DNA of 64,000 nucleotides, taken from assembly GCA_016935985.1 (NCBI GenBank), contig JAFGPW010000002.1, positions 1 to 64,000 of the forward strand, written 5' to 3'. A program made the translations under genes and the position numbers. Position 1 is the first letter of the stretch; the number at the start of each line of letters is the position of its first letter. The stretch is from Candidatus Woesearchaeota archaeon. Lineage in GTDB: Archaea; Nanobdellota; Nanobdellia; Woesearchaeales; JAFGPW01. The notes under the pieces were generated by a model. The model had not been told where the DNA came from and did no database searches. It saw only the letters and a program-made list of their open reading frames with translations. Below are positions 18,754-25,486 of the stretch, one piece after another.

Positions 18754-19392
18754 TTGAAGAAGCTGATTGTATTCTGCGTGGTTATGGTGATGGCGGCAGC
18801 CGGCGTGAGCGCTACCGCCGTCATGGATGATTTCCTCGACATCGGGAACGCGGCCGACGAGGCGCTGCACAACGCCGTCGGTTTCGGCACGGTGAGCGGC
18901 GGCTACTACGGCGCGTATGATGCTGCCGACAGCGTCGATGACGAGGGCGCCGGATTCGCGAAGGACATCAGGGTCGTGTGGGACGTCGGTTGCGCGGAAG
19001 GGACGAACGCCGCGGCATTCGACCTCGACGCGGGGGCCGCTGACGCCGTGGGCATCGTCTTCCGCTCGCTCGACGGCATCAGCGGAGCCGACACCTATGA
19101 GGTCTATGCGAACAGCCAGTTTGTGGGGACCTATCCCGAGGACGGCTATGTGGTGAGCGAGATCTGGAACACCGTCGGATTCGCCCTGCCGATGCCCATG
19201 AGCGGCGTCATCCACATCGAGGTGGTGGCGATCGATCCCGCCTGGAACTCCTGCGGGACGTGGGGCCAGGTCGCGATGAGCTGGGCATACCTCGCCTATG
19301 ACGCGGGGCAGATCCCCGAGTTCACGACCATCGGCGCGGCGCTCGCGCTCATCGGCGCTGCGGGCTACATCGCATGGAGGAGACGGAAATGA
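18754..19392 (+). CDS. Secreted PEF-CTERM-type surface protein 1
   Basis: 212 aa. TTG start preceded by GGGGTGATG. Signal peptide (KKLIVFCVVMVMAAAGVSA), a beta-rich body of about 165 residues with no family I recognise, and a C-terminal sorting signal IPEFTTIGAALALIGAAGY followed by WRRRK. The tripartite tail (PEF motif, hydrophobic helix, basic end) is the layout read by exosortase/archaeosortase enzymes; no such enzyme is encoded in this window. Head of a coupled pair: its stop overlaps the next ATG. Confidence 0.75.
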   Translation: MKKLIVFCVVMVMAAAGVSATAVMDDFLDIGNAADEALHNAVGFGTVSGGYYGAYDAADSVDDEGAGFAKDIRVVWDVGCAEGTNAAAFDLDAGAADAVGIVFRSLDGISGADTYEVYANSQFVGTYPEDGYVVSEIWNTVGFALPMPMSGVIHIEVVAIDPAWNSCGTWGQVAMSWAYLAYDAGQIPEFTTIGAALALIGAAGYIAWRRRK

Positions 19393-19922
19393 GAGCGCTC
19401 ATGTATGCACTGGTATTTCTCCTGTCGGCCGGCATCGCGACGGCGCTGCCGTATGTCGGCCAGACCGGCATCGACACGACCTATGTCAACAGCTGGAGCG
19501 GCAGCACGTACTACAACACGAACGTGAACGAGTGGATCGTGTGCCGCGCCGACGAGAGCTCGGCATGGGTCGCCGCGTACGACAGCAACATGAACATCCA
19601 GCCAGGTGACGACTACTCGGTCGGCCAGCCGGGCGGGAACTACGACACGTACGCGGTGTGCGCATCGCTCGGCTATGCGACGGTCGACGCGTGGGGAGGC
19701 ACCTGCGGGACGGTCTGCGGCTACTGCGAGGCCCATTACGGCGGGTATGAGAACTACGATTTCGGAAGCTCGCCTTCGAATCTCCATTCTACCGTCCACT
19801 GGCGGTGCGCCCAGTACGTCGGCCCGGTCGATGGCGGCGAGATCCCCGAGTTCACGTCGATCGGCGCGGCGCTCGCGCTGCTCGGGGCAGCGGGCTATAT
19901 CGCGTTCAGGAAGCGGAAGTGA
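19389..19922 (+). CDS. Secreted PEF-CTERM-type surface protein 2
   Basis: 177 aa, starting at the ATG that overlaps the previous stop (ATGA). Signal peptide MRALMYALVFLLSAGIATA, then a body rich in Tyr, Asn and Gly (SWSGSTYYNTNVNEW, GNYDTYAVCASLGYATVD) with several Cys (CGTVCGYC) suggesting disulfides. The tail is IPEFTSIGAALALLGAAGY plus FRKRK. Function unknown; the redox proteins at 13.8-16.9 kb could mature its disulfides. Followed by a T-rich terminator. Confidence 0.75.
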   Translation: MRALMYALVFLLSAGIATALPYVGQTGIDTTYVNSWSGSTYYNTNVNEWIVCRADESSAWVAAYDSNMNIQPGDDYSVGQPGGNYDTYAVCASLGYATVDAWGGTCGTVCGYCEAHYGGYENYDFGSSPSNLHSTVHWRCAQYVGPVDGGEIPEFTSIGAALALLGAAGYIAFRKRK

Positions 19923-19929
19923 ATCCCTT

Positions 19930-19947
19930 CCTTCTTTTTTTCTCTTA
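19930..19947 (+). terminator. Poly-T terminator after PEF proteins 1-2
   Basis: Run of seven T followed by CTCTTATTC just after the stop at 19922; typical archaeal T-rich termination signal. Confidence 0.5.
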
Positions 19948-20028
19948 TTCTCGATATCATCTCCGCCTTCCCTCGTCCGACGCTTTTCCGGGTTTGCTGA
20001 TGCTACTTTCTGATAGTTACAGAAACGA

Positions 20029-20042
20029 TACCTATATATAGT
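20029..20042 (+). promoter_or_regulatory. Box A promoter of PEF proteins 3-4
   Basis: CCTATATATAG, about 60 nt before the ATG at 20099; leader about 35 nt. Confidence 0.5.
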
Positions 20043-20098
20043 ACCGACGCCACCAGCCCCCAAATTCCATTCATTCGACTATGTTGGGGGAAAGAACC

Positions 20099-20503
20099 AT
20101 GAAGAAGACCATTCTCGCGATCGTCCTCGCGATGCTCCTCGTGCCGGGCGCGTTCGCCTGCCACGAGATGGTGCATGTCGAGGATGACCAAGCAAACGAC
20201 ATGCCCGGCGTCTGGGTCAAGCTCGCAAGCGACTGCGGCTGGGGCCCGGCCAACGACGACACCGCTGCCGACGGCTGGACGACCAACTGGTCGGTCTACG
20301 GCTCCTGCCTGTACACCGCTTCGGTCCCGAACCCGCCGGATGGCTACACCTGCGACACCGGCACCGACTACAACACCGGCGACCAGGGCTACATCTATCT
20401 CGTATGCACGCCGACCGGCGAAGTCCCTGAGTTCGGCACCATGGGCGCCGCGCTCGCGCTCCTCGGCGCGGCCGGCTATGTGACCTGGAGGCGGAGAGCA
20501 TGA
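20099..20503 (+). CDS. Secreted PEF-CTERM-type surface protein 3
   Basis: 134 aa. ATG at 20099 follows GGGGGAAAGAACC. Signal peptide KKTILAIVLAMLLVPGAFA, then a small Cys/Trp-containing domain (HEMVHVEDDQANDMPGVWV, NWSVYGSCLYTASV) that looks like a compact immunoglobulin-like or carboxypeptidase-regulatory beta fold; this is only an impression. Tail VPEFGTMGAALALLGAAGY with WRRRA. Stop overlaps the next gene start by 4 nt. Confidence 0.72.
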   Translation: MKKTILAIVLAMLLVPGAFACHEMVHVEDDQANDMPGVWVKLASDCGWGPANDDTAADGWTTNWSVYGSCLYTASVPNPPDGYTCDTGTDYNTGDQGYIYLVCTPTGEVPEFGTMGAALALLGAAGYVTWRRRA

Positions 20504-20907
20504 AGAAGCTGCTCGTCTTCGGACTGGTGCTTCTGGCGACGATCGCCGCCGTGAGCGCGCAGGCAGGATCCGATTGCTTCTATGAGCACGGGTATGTCGG
20601 CTGCGACATCCCGTCCATCGAGGCCTGCGTCTGCGGCATGGATTCGTTCTGCTGCCAGGTTGCGTGGGACTACTGGTGCGTCTTGGAAGCTACCGACCCC
20701 CTGTATTGCGGCGGCCCCTTCTGCGGCGACGGCTACATCGACCAGGATTGGGAGCAGTGCGACGACGGCAACAATGCCGACGGCGACGGCTGCTCGGCCA
20801 ACTGCGCGATCGAGAACGGCGGCGAGATCCCCGAGTTCGGGACCATGGGCGCCGCGCTCGCGCTCCTCGGCGCGGCCGGATACGTCGCGATCAGGAAGCG
20901 GAAGTGA
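20500..20907 (+). CDS. Secreted Cys-rich PEF-CTERM protein 4 with myxococcal-type disulfide repeat
   Basis: 135 aa, ATGA-coupled to the previous gene. Signal peptide MKKLLVFGLVLLATIAAVSA. The mature part has about a dozen Cys; CGDGYIDQDWEQCDDGNNAD followed by GDGCSANC matches the Myxococcus cysteine-rich (DUF4215-like) repeat known from bacterial secreted proteins. Tail IPEFGTMGAALALLGAAGY plus RKRK. The domain is disulfide-stabilised, so an oxidising extracytoplasmic compartment is implied. Confidence 0.78.
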   Translation: MKKLLVFGLVLLATIAAVSAQAGSDCFYEHGYVGCDIPSIEACVCGMDSFCCQVAWDYWCVLEATDPLYCGGPFCGDGYIDQDWEQCDDGNNADGDGCSANCAIENGGEIPEFGTMGAALALLGAAGYVAIRKRK

Positions 20908-20990
20908 ATCACGTTTTTCCATTGTTCATTTCGATCGAGTAAAAAAAAGAGCGTGAACGATCAACCAACCATTCGAATGGAGGAAAGAAC

Positions 20991-21602
20991 ATGAAAGCGA
21001 TCATAGCAATGATAACGATGCTCGTCCTCATGGCGAGCACGGTCTCGGCGATGGACTGCCTGGGCTGCATGCCTCAGTGCCCGGAAGGGTCATTCTATGC
21101 CGCCGGCGACCCTGCTGCCTTCGCGAACACCGTCGCTGATGAGTATGGGAGCGTCACCAACTCCGGCAATGCGGTCGGCATGGACGACGGCCTCTATGCG
21201 GTCATCGCCGCGACCAACCCGGATTCGTTCATCGTCCTCGATATGGGCGAGGGCGAGGAGCTTTGGGGCTGGTTCGGGATAGACCTCAAGGTCTACCAGG
21301 ATGGCAGTGCTGAGAACTTCGTCAACGTCTACGTGTCCAACGACCCTACGAGCGGTTTCGAGTGGGTCGGGACGCTCGACGGGACCGGGGTCGGCAACCT
21401 GAACATCGAGGGCACATCGTACTCGAGCGTCAGGTATGTGAAGATCGTGAGCGGCGCGCTCGTCCTCAACGCTGAGATTGACGCTGTCGAGGGCGTGTGC
21501 ATCTCCGAGCCCGGAAACGAGGTCCCTGAGTTCGGCACCATCGGCGCCGCGCTCGCGCTCCTCGGAGCGGCAGGATTCGTCGCGTACAAGAAGCGGAAGT
21601 GA
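20991..21602 (+). CDS. Secreted PEF-CTERM-type surface protein 5 (F5/8-like beta-sandwich?)
   Basis: 203 aa. Ribosome binding site GGAGG 8 nt before the ATG, next to a 12-nt palindrome CCATTCGAATGG. Signal peptide, short Cys cluster (DCLGCMPQC), then a beta-rich domain (SFIVLDMGEGEELWGWFGID, VNVYVSNDPTSGFEWVG, VRYVKIVSG) whose strand order recalls discoidin/F5-8 type carbohydrate-binding modules. Tail VPEFGTIGAALALLGAAGF plus KKRK. Its last 60 nt are identical to the end of PEF protein 6. Confidence 0.75.
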   Translation: MKAIIAMITMLVLMASTVSAMDCLGCMPQCPEGSFYAAGDPAAFANTVADEYGSVTNSGNAVGMDDGLYAVIAATNPDSFIVLDMGEGEELWGWFGIDLKVYQDGSAENFVNVYVSNDPTSGFEWVGTLDGTGVGNLNIEGTSYSSVRYVKIVSGALVLNAEIDAVEGVCISEPGNEVPEFGTIGAALALLGAAGFVAYKKRK

Positions 21603-21603
21603 A
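21541..21603 (+). repeat. 63-bp direct repeat, copy 1 (PEF-tail DNA)
   Basis: Identical to 22467-22529. Encodes the C-terminal sorting tail from GAALALLGAAGF to the stop of PEF protein 5. Copies flank the detached sigma region-4.2 ORF, so homologous recombination between them would delete it. Confidence 0.85.
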
Positions 21604-21605
21604 AT

Positions 21606-21638
21606 CCGTTTTGATTTTATTTTTTCTTTTTCTTTCTT
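21606..21638 (+). terminator. T-rich terminator after PEF protein 5
   Basis: Long pyrimidine/T tract (TTTTATTTTTTCTTTTTCTT) directly after the stop at 21602. Confidence 0.5.
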
Positions 21639-21690
21639 AGTATGAATAACTATCAGCAGATTCAAATGGGGGTGGCATCACCCGACGGCG

Positions 21691-21831
21691 ATGTATATCA
21701 GAGGGATTATCATGCTCGAAGAGATCGGCCAGATGTTCCACCTCACCCGCGAGCGGGTCCGGCAGATCAAGGAGAAGGCGCTCCAGAAGCTCAGGCACCC
21801 CTCGAAATCCCGCTATTTCACTGATATCTAG
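21691..21831 (+). CDS. Stand-alone sigma-70 region 4.2 helix-turn-helix peptide (or gene fragment)
   Basis: 46 aa from ATG 21691, or 39 aa from ATG 21712 ([11 protein letters not shown]). It contains [20 protein letters not shown] and then [11 protein letters not shown], the canonical region 4.2 of RpoD-type bacterial sigma factors (-35 recognition helix TRERxRQI), and nothing else of a sigma factor. A short hairpin GGGTG-GCAT-CACCC precedes the first ATG. The full sigma gene 0.8 kb downstream has a degenerate region 4.2 (RITKGRAKDYLVRG), so this could be a complementary trans-acting piece. It could equally be the remnant of a decayed sigma paralogue. Confidence 0.6.
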   Translation: MYIRGIIMLEEIGQMFHLTRERVRQIKEKALQKLRHPSKSRYFTDI

Positions 21832-21847
21832 GCCTTGTTCCGCAACC

Positions 21848-21880
21848 TTTATATACTAATTGTTACTGCACCGTGACAAT
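21848..21880 (+). promoter_or_regulatory. Promoter and operator-like inverted repeat of the cohesin-type PEF protein
   Basis: Box A CTTTATATAC (21848-21857) followed by ATTGTTAC (21859-21866) and GTGACAAT (21873-21880), an 8-bp inverted repeat with one mismatch and a 6-nt spacer. It sits between box A and the expected start site, where a repressor would block RNA polymerase. Confidence 0.5.
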
Positions 21881-21904
21881 CAAATATGTTTTGGGGGTAC
21901 CACC

Positions 21905-22528
21905 ATGAACAAGATGATAAACATCACGATGCTTCTCGTGCTGGCGATGGCAGGCAGCGCCGCTGCGCAGATGCCGGTCGCGCCGAACACGATCAGCGTC
22001 GTGCCCAGCTACCAGCTCGCCGACGTCGGCGACACGGTGAACGTCGACATCGATATCACCGCAGCCCTCATGCTCACGACCTTCGAGGTCCAGATGGGCT
22101 TCGACCCGGCGATCCTCCAGTTCGAGGACATGCAGAACGGCGGGTTCCTCGGCACTGCTCCCGGCACGATCTGCCTCGGCCCGACCGAGATCGGCCCCGG
22201 CCAGGTGCTCTTCAGCTGCATCCAGCAGATGGTCAACATTCCGATGGTCGGCCCGATGCCGCCTTCCGGCGTCACCGGCGACGGCACGCTCGCGACGATG
22301 CAGTTCACCGCGATCGGCGAGGGCATCTCCCCGGTCGACATCGAGAGCGCGACCATCACCGGCACCATGTACATGCCGTCATCAAGCACCAACGTCGACG
22401 GAGCGGTCGAGGTCATCGGTGACGGCGATGACGACGGCGGCAACGACGTCCCTGAGTTCAGCGCCGTCGGCGCCGCGCTCGCGCTCCTCGGAGCGGCAGG
22501 ATTCGTCGCGTACAAGAAGCGGAAGTGA
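21905..22528 (+). CDS. Secreted cohesin-domain PEF-CTERM protein 6
   Basis: 207 aa; ATG preceded by GGGGGTACCACC. Signal peptide (NITMLLVLAMAGSAAAQ), then one cohesin-type beta-sandwich (residues about 22-165): TISVVPSYQLADVGDTVNVD, TTFEVQMGFDPAILQFED and DGTLATMQFTAIGEG, the order seen in type I cohesins and in the N-domain of the protein at 31297. Acidic linker (GDGDDDGGND), then tail VPEFSAVGAALALLGAAGF plus KKRK. Cohesins bind dockerins; dockerin-like modules are encoded at 33942 and 35974. Confidence 0.8.
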   Translation: MNKMINITMLLVLAMAGSAAAQMPVAPNTISVVPSYQLADVGDTVNVDIDITAALMLTTFEVQMGFDPAILQFEDMQNGGFLGTAPGTICLGPTEIGPGQVLFSCIQQMVNIPMVGPMPPSGVTGDGTLATMQFTAIGEGISPVDIESATITGTMYMPSSSTNVDGAVEVIGDGDDDGGNDVPEFSAVGAALALLGAAGFVAYKKRK

Positions 22529-22529
22529 A
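22467..22529 (+). repeat. 63-bp direct repeat, copy 2 (PEF-tail DNA)
   Basis: Identical to 21541-21603; encodes the last 20 residues and stop of PEF protein 6. Less perfect copies end the other four PEF genes. Confidence 0.85.
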
Positions 22530-22537
22530 TTCCGCCA

Positions 22538-22551
22538 CTTTTCCTTTTTTC
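22538..22551 (+). terminator. T-rich terminator after PEF protein 6
   Basis: TTTTCCTTTTTT just after the stop at 22528, ahead of a separate promoter for the sigma gene. Confidence 0.45.
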
Positions 22552-22620
22552 TCTTCATTAATATCTCTACCGAAACGTTAAAAAGCCGATCAGGCTTCCT
22601 CTCCTTCAGGTGCTGCCCGC

Positions 22621-23532
22621 GTGGCTCAAACAGCGACGAACACGATAAAGTCGTCCTCTCAAAAACCTTCCAGGCAGGGCGCTGATTTCGATCCCTTCCG
22701 CAGGCATTCGCTGGACATCTATCTCCAAACCCTCGAGGATGATTCGCTCCTCGCTCCTGAGGAAGAGCTCGATCTCGTACGGGAGATGAATCGGCATGAG
22801 GTCGGCACGCCAGGGTATATCGAGAGGATGCACGAGCTGGTGAACGCGAACCGCCGGTTCGTGGTGACGGTCGCGAAGGCGTACCAGGGATACGGCCTCG
22901 GGCTTGAGGACCTCGTCCAGGAGGGGAACATCGGGCTGATCGAGGCGGTGCGGCGTTTCGACGAGACGCGCGGCTTTCGGCTCATCAGCTACGCGGTGTG
23001 GTGGATCAGGCAATCGATCCTCGAGGCCATCAACAAGTATGGCAGGACCGTCCGGCTGCCGACGAACCAGCAGGCCGAGCTCTCGAAGATCAGGAAGGTC
23101 GAGGACTATCTCGAGCAGACCAAAGCCCGCGACATCGACTACACCGAACTCGCGGCAGAGGTCGGCATGCGGGCATCCGAGCTCCAGGGGATCATGGCGG
23201 CAGGGTCGTTCGCGCAGAGCTTCGACAGGCCGGTGGGAGACGACCACACCTTCCATGACCTCTACAGCGTCCACGGCGCCGCCGAGGTCGAGAAGCCCCT
23301 CCTCGATGCATCCCTCAGGGCCGAGGTCGACCACATCCTCGGGAAGTTCCCTGGGACCACGCGGTCGATCATCAGGTCCTACTTCGGCCTCGACGGGCCG
23401 CGTATGACCCTCGACGAGATCGCGTCCGATCTGCGGATCACGAAGGGGCGGGCCAAGGATTACCTCGTGCGGGGGATAAGGGCGCTGCGCAAGCCCCCCT
23501 ATTCGACACTGCTCAAGCAGTACCTCGGCTGA
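22621..23532 (+). CDS. Sigma-70 family RNA polymerase sigma factor in an archaeal setting
   Basis: 303 aa, GTG start. Region 1.2-like helix (DIYLQTLEDDSLLAPEEE), complete region 2 (VNANRRFVVTVAKAYQGYG, LEDLVQEGNIGLIEAVRRFD, FRLISYAVWWIRQSI) and region 3.0 (KYGRTVRLPTNQQ) match primary sigma factors, including the core-binding and -10 melting segments. Region 3.1 is present (DYTELAAEVGMRASELQG). Region 4 is recognisable (TTRSIIRSYFGLDGPRMTLD) but its recognition helix is altered (RITKGRAKDYLVRGIRAL). Upstream AACGTTAAAAAG (about 22573-22584) may be its own box A. How a bacterial sigma would act with an archaeal polymerase is unknown. Confidence 0.93.
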   Translation: MAQTATNTIKSSSQKPSRQGADFDPFRRHSLDIYLQTLEDDSLLAPEEELDLVREMNRHEVGTPGYIERMHELVNANRRFVVTVAKAYQGYGLGLEDLVQEGNIGLIEAVRRFDETRGFRLISYAVWWIRQSILEAINKYGRTVRLPTNQQAELSKIRKVEDYLEQTKARDIDYTELAAEVGMRASELQGIMAAGSFAQSFDRPVGDDHTFHDLYSVHGAAEVEKPLLDASLRAEVDHILGKFPGTTRSIIRSYFGLDGPRMTLDEIASDLRITKGRAKDYLVRGIRALRKPPYSTLLKQYLG

Positions 23533-23540
23533 GGGCAATA

Positions 23541-23550
23541 TTTATAAAAG
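23541..23550 (+). promoter_or_regulatory. Box A promoter of tRNA-Arg
   Basis: TTTATAAAAG about 30 nt before the first base of the tRNA, just after the sigma-factor stop. Confidence 0.6.
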
Positions 23551-23574
23551 GATCCTCCATCCCCCTCCCTTTCT

Positions 23575-23726
23575 GGGCCTGTAGCATAGCCTGGATAGTG
23601 CGGCCGGCTTCGGACCAAACCTTTAGGAAAAGTCTGGTCAAAACAGGGGATATCCCTCGGATCAAGCTGCCTGAAGAGGGTTTGGGAAGCGACCGGCTGA
23701 CCGGGGTTCGAATCCTCGCAGGCCCA
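23575..23726 (+). tRNA. tRNA-Arg (TCG) with 78-nt intron at position 37/38
   Basis: Acceptor GGGCCTG (23575-23581) pairs CAGGCCC (23719-23725), with discriminator A at 23726. D stem GCAT/GTGC. Anticodon stem GCCGG (23603-23607) pairs CCGGC (23693-23697); loop C-T-TCG-G-A gives anticodon TCG at 23610-23612. T arm CGGGG-TTCGAAT-CCTCG. The intron runs about 23614-23691, between position 37 (G 23613) and 38 (A 23692), the canonical archaeal site cut by the splicing endonuclease. No CCA is encoded. Confidence 0.93.
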
Positions 23727-23866
23727 TTATCCTTTTCTAAAGGATAGAACCCGAAGGGGCGTGCGGGGCATCCGCGGTGCGGAGCCCTCGCTCACCAATC
23801 CTTACCGATGCTCGGTCGGCTAGGCGAAGCGCACGCCGGCCCTCGGTGTCGATGGACGAAACCATC

Positions 23867-23887
23867 GTTCGGATCCTCGCAGGCCCA
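23867..23887 (+). repeat. Duplicate of the tRNA-Arg 3' end (att-like)
   Basis: 21 nt matching the tRNA 3' end (23706-23726) with one mismatch (GTTCGGATCCTCGCAGGCCCA). A tRNA-3'-end direct repeat is the usual footprint of integration by a tyrosine recombinase. The 140 nt between copies hold no gene and several short inverted repeats (for example ATGG-ACGAAA-CCAT), so only a scar or a minimal remnant remains. Confidence 0.6.
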
Positions 23888-23924
23888 CTACATCCTCCTT
23901 CTCTTGATGTGCCTGGTATCAGAA

Positions 23925-24458
23925 TCAGGTGCGCACGCCGCCGAGGTCGCGCGGGATGCACTGGCCGCCGTAGCAGCGGTACGACGACCCGTATTCGGCC
24001 GTGCAGTCGACACGTTCGGGCGGCAGGCAGCTCCTGGTGCGCGGATCGCAGCGGTAGACGATCTTCGTGTCGCCGGAGCAGGAGGCGGTGCCACAGTCAT
24101 GATCGAAGGTGCAGCCTTTCCCGGCAAGGACGCACAGTCCCATGTCAGATACGTAGCCGGCGTCGCACACGCAGGTCCCGGTGCCGTCCTCGTGGCTGTG
24201 CGGGATATGGGTGCAGTCGAAATCGCTGATGCGGTTCCCCTCGAGCGCGTCGGCGGTGTCGTTCTTGTCAGAGCCGAGGACCAGGTCCTTGACCCCCTGC
24301 GCGGCCCGGGTTATCGGGTTGTTCCGCTTGATGTCCTCCCAGATGGCGTCCTGGATCGCATCGCCGAGGTCTGGGCCGAAGAAGTACATCTCATCGCAGC
24401 CTGCGGCAAGGAGCATGGTGCAGATGACGAGTGCCGCGATCCCCCAACGCGCGTCCAT
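23925..24458 (-). CDS. Cys-rich secreted lipoprotein
   Basis: 177 aa. Signal peptide with lipobox (VICTMLLAAGC, Cys 21), a helical segment (residues 25-75), then about 100 residues with about 14 Cys in EGF- or whey-acidic-like spacing (CTHIPHSHEDGTGTCVCDAG, CTFDHDCGTASC, RCYGGQCIP). Box A GTTTATTAAG (about 24479-24489, minus) places transcription start at the ATG, so it is leaderless. Probably lipid-anchored if the Lgt-like protein at 10657 is active; function unknown. Confidence 0.72.
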   Translation of the reverse strand: MDARWGIAALVICTMLLAAGCDEMYFFGPDLGDAIQDAIWEDIKRNNPITRAAQGVKDLVLGSDKNDTADALEGNRISDFDCTHIPHSHEDGTGTCVCDAGYVSDMGLCVLAGKGCTFDHDCGTASCSGDTKIVYRCDPRTRSCLPPERVDCTAEYGSSYRCYGGQCIPRDLGGVRT

Positions 24459-24500
24459 GCGCGCCAGGGAGCGCCGCCCCTTAATAAACCTAGCGACACC

Positions 24501-24510
24501 TTTTTAAATA
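24501..24510 (+). promoter_or_regulatory. Box A promoter of tRNA-Ala (and downstream gene)
   Basis: TTTTTAAATA about 25 nt before tRNA-Ala. It partly overlaps the divergent lipoprotein promoter region. Confidence 0.6.
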
Positions 24511-24534
24511 AGCTCATCGTTCCCGGACAATCAC

Positions 24535-24609
24535 GGGCTTGTAGCTCAGTCTGGTTAGAGCGCAACGTTCGCAACGTTGAGGCCGGGGGTTCGAATCCCC
24601 CCAAGTCCA
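24535..24609 (+). tRNA. tRNA-Ala (CGC)
   Basis: Acceptor GGGCTTG/CAAGTCC contains the G3-U70 wobble pair that defines alanine identity. D arm GCTC...GAGC, anticodon stem CAACG/CGTTG with loop TT-CGC-AA, T arm GGGGG-TTCGAAT-CCCCC, discriminator A at 24609. No intron, no CCA. The next ATG follows only 6 nt later. Confidence 0.95.
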
Positions 24610-24615
24610 TTCCCT

Positions 24616-25353
24616 ATGCGGATCCCAAAGAAGCAGGCGGTGGCGTTGCTGATAGGCGTTCTCGCCATAGCGGCCTTCTCCTGGTATATCATGCAGTGGC
24701 GCGTGCGCCGGAATCTCGGTTTCTACACCACCCCTTCATACATCATCCCGGTCCTGATAGGTGTGGGGATCGGCATCCTCATCGTCGCCGCCTGGCGTTG
24801 GCGATTCGCGAAGAAGGCTGCGCGCCTGCTGCGCTACCCGGCCTTCATCCTGTTCCTGCCGATCGCCCTCTTCCCGGTGATCCGCTGCTACTTCCGCGTG
24901 CCCTACCTCTTCTGCAGGGTGTGCCCGAGCCCCTGTCCCTGGGGCCTCGCGGCAAAGGCAGCGGTACCAGGATTCTTCCTGATGAACCTGCGGCACCGTT
25001 TCTGGTGCCATAACCTCTGCCCCTGGGGCACGCTCCAGGACCACCAGGGCCTCTCCTGCACGGCGAAGCTGAGGATGCCGAAATGGATCTCCCTGGTCAG
25101 GTGGCTCTCGCTCCTCTTCGCGATCCTCGCGGTCGCGAACGCGTTCCTCCTCTTCTGGCCAGGCCTCACAAATGCCTTCTTTGAAGGGAATTATCATTGG
25201 CATGCGGGCACATTGATCGCAAGCATCATACTTTTCCTGCTCGCGTTCCTCGTTCCGCGGATCTTCTGCAACTACCTATGTCCGATCGGCAGCCTCTCAG
25301 ACCTCATCCTGTGGCTAGAAGGGTGGTTATTAAAGGAATCTATCAAGAAATAG
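24616..25353 (+). CDS. Polytopic 4Fe-4S membrane protein (NapH/NosR-like)
   Basis: 245 aa. About five membrane helices with three Cys clusters of the NapH/NosR/YccM type: CRVCPSPCPWG, CHNLCPWGTLQDH and CNYLCPIGSLSDL. Such proteins move electrons across or along the membrane to periplasmic reductases, but no reductase is encoded nearby. The ATG lies 6 nt after tRNA-Ala, so the transcript is probably shared and freed by tRNA processing. Alternatively it could feed the extracytoplasmic thiol system. Confidence 0.85.
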   Translation: MRIPKKQAVALLIGVLAIAAFSWYIMQWRVRRNLGFYTTPSYIIPVLIGVGIGILIVAAWRWRFAKKAARLLRYPAFILFLPIALFPVIRCYFRVPYLFCRVCPSPCPWGLAAKAAVPGFFLMNLRHRFWCHNLCPWGTLQDHQGLSCTAKLRMPKWISLVRWLSLLFAILAVANAFLLFWPGLTNAFFEGNYHWHAGTLIASIILFLLAFLVPRIFCNYLCPIGSLSDLILWLEGWLLKESIKK

Positions 25354-25486
25354 GTACTACTTTATCATATTATACCGCAGCACAATCATTTTTAAATAGT
25401 ATGATACTCTTCTTCACAGTACTGACATTGTTCGGTCGAAGGCGATAGCTACGGCGCATGACCAGAGCCCCACACTCCTGCAGCGG

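Noticed and set aside
18541-19215. Minus-strand frame over the first PEF gene
   Set aside because: No promoter or ribosome binding site, and the plus-strand frame has a signal peptide and sorting tail.
23727-23924. Second tRNA after tRNA-Arg
   Set aside because: Only the last 21 nt match; the T-stem 5' side, anticodon arm and acceptor 5' strand are missing.
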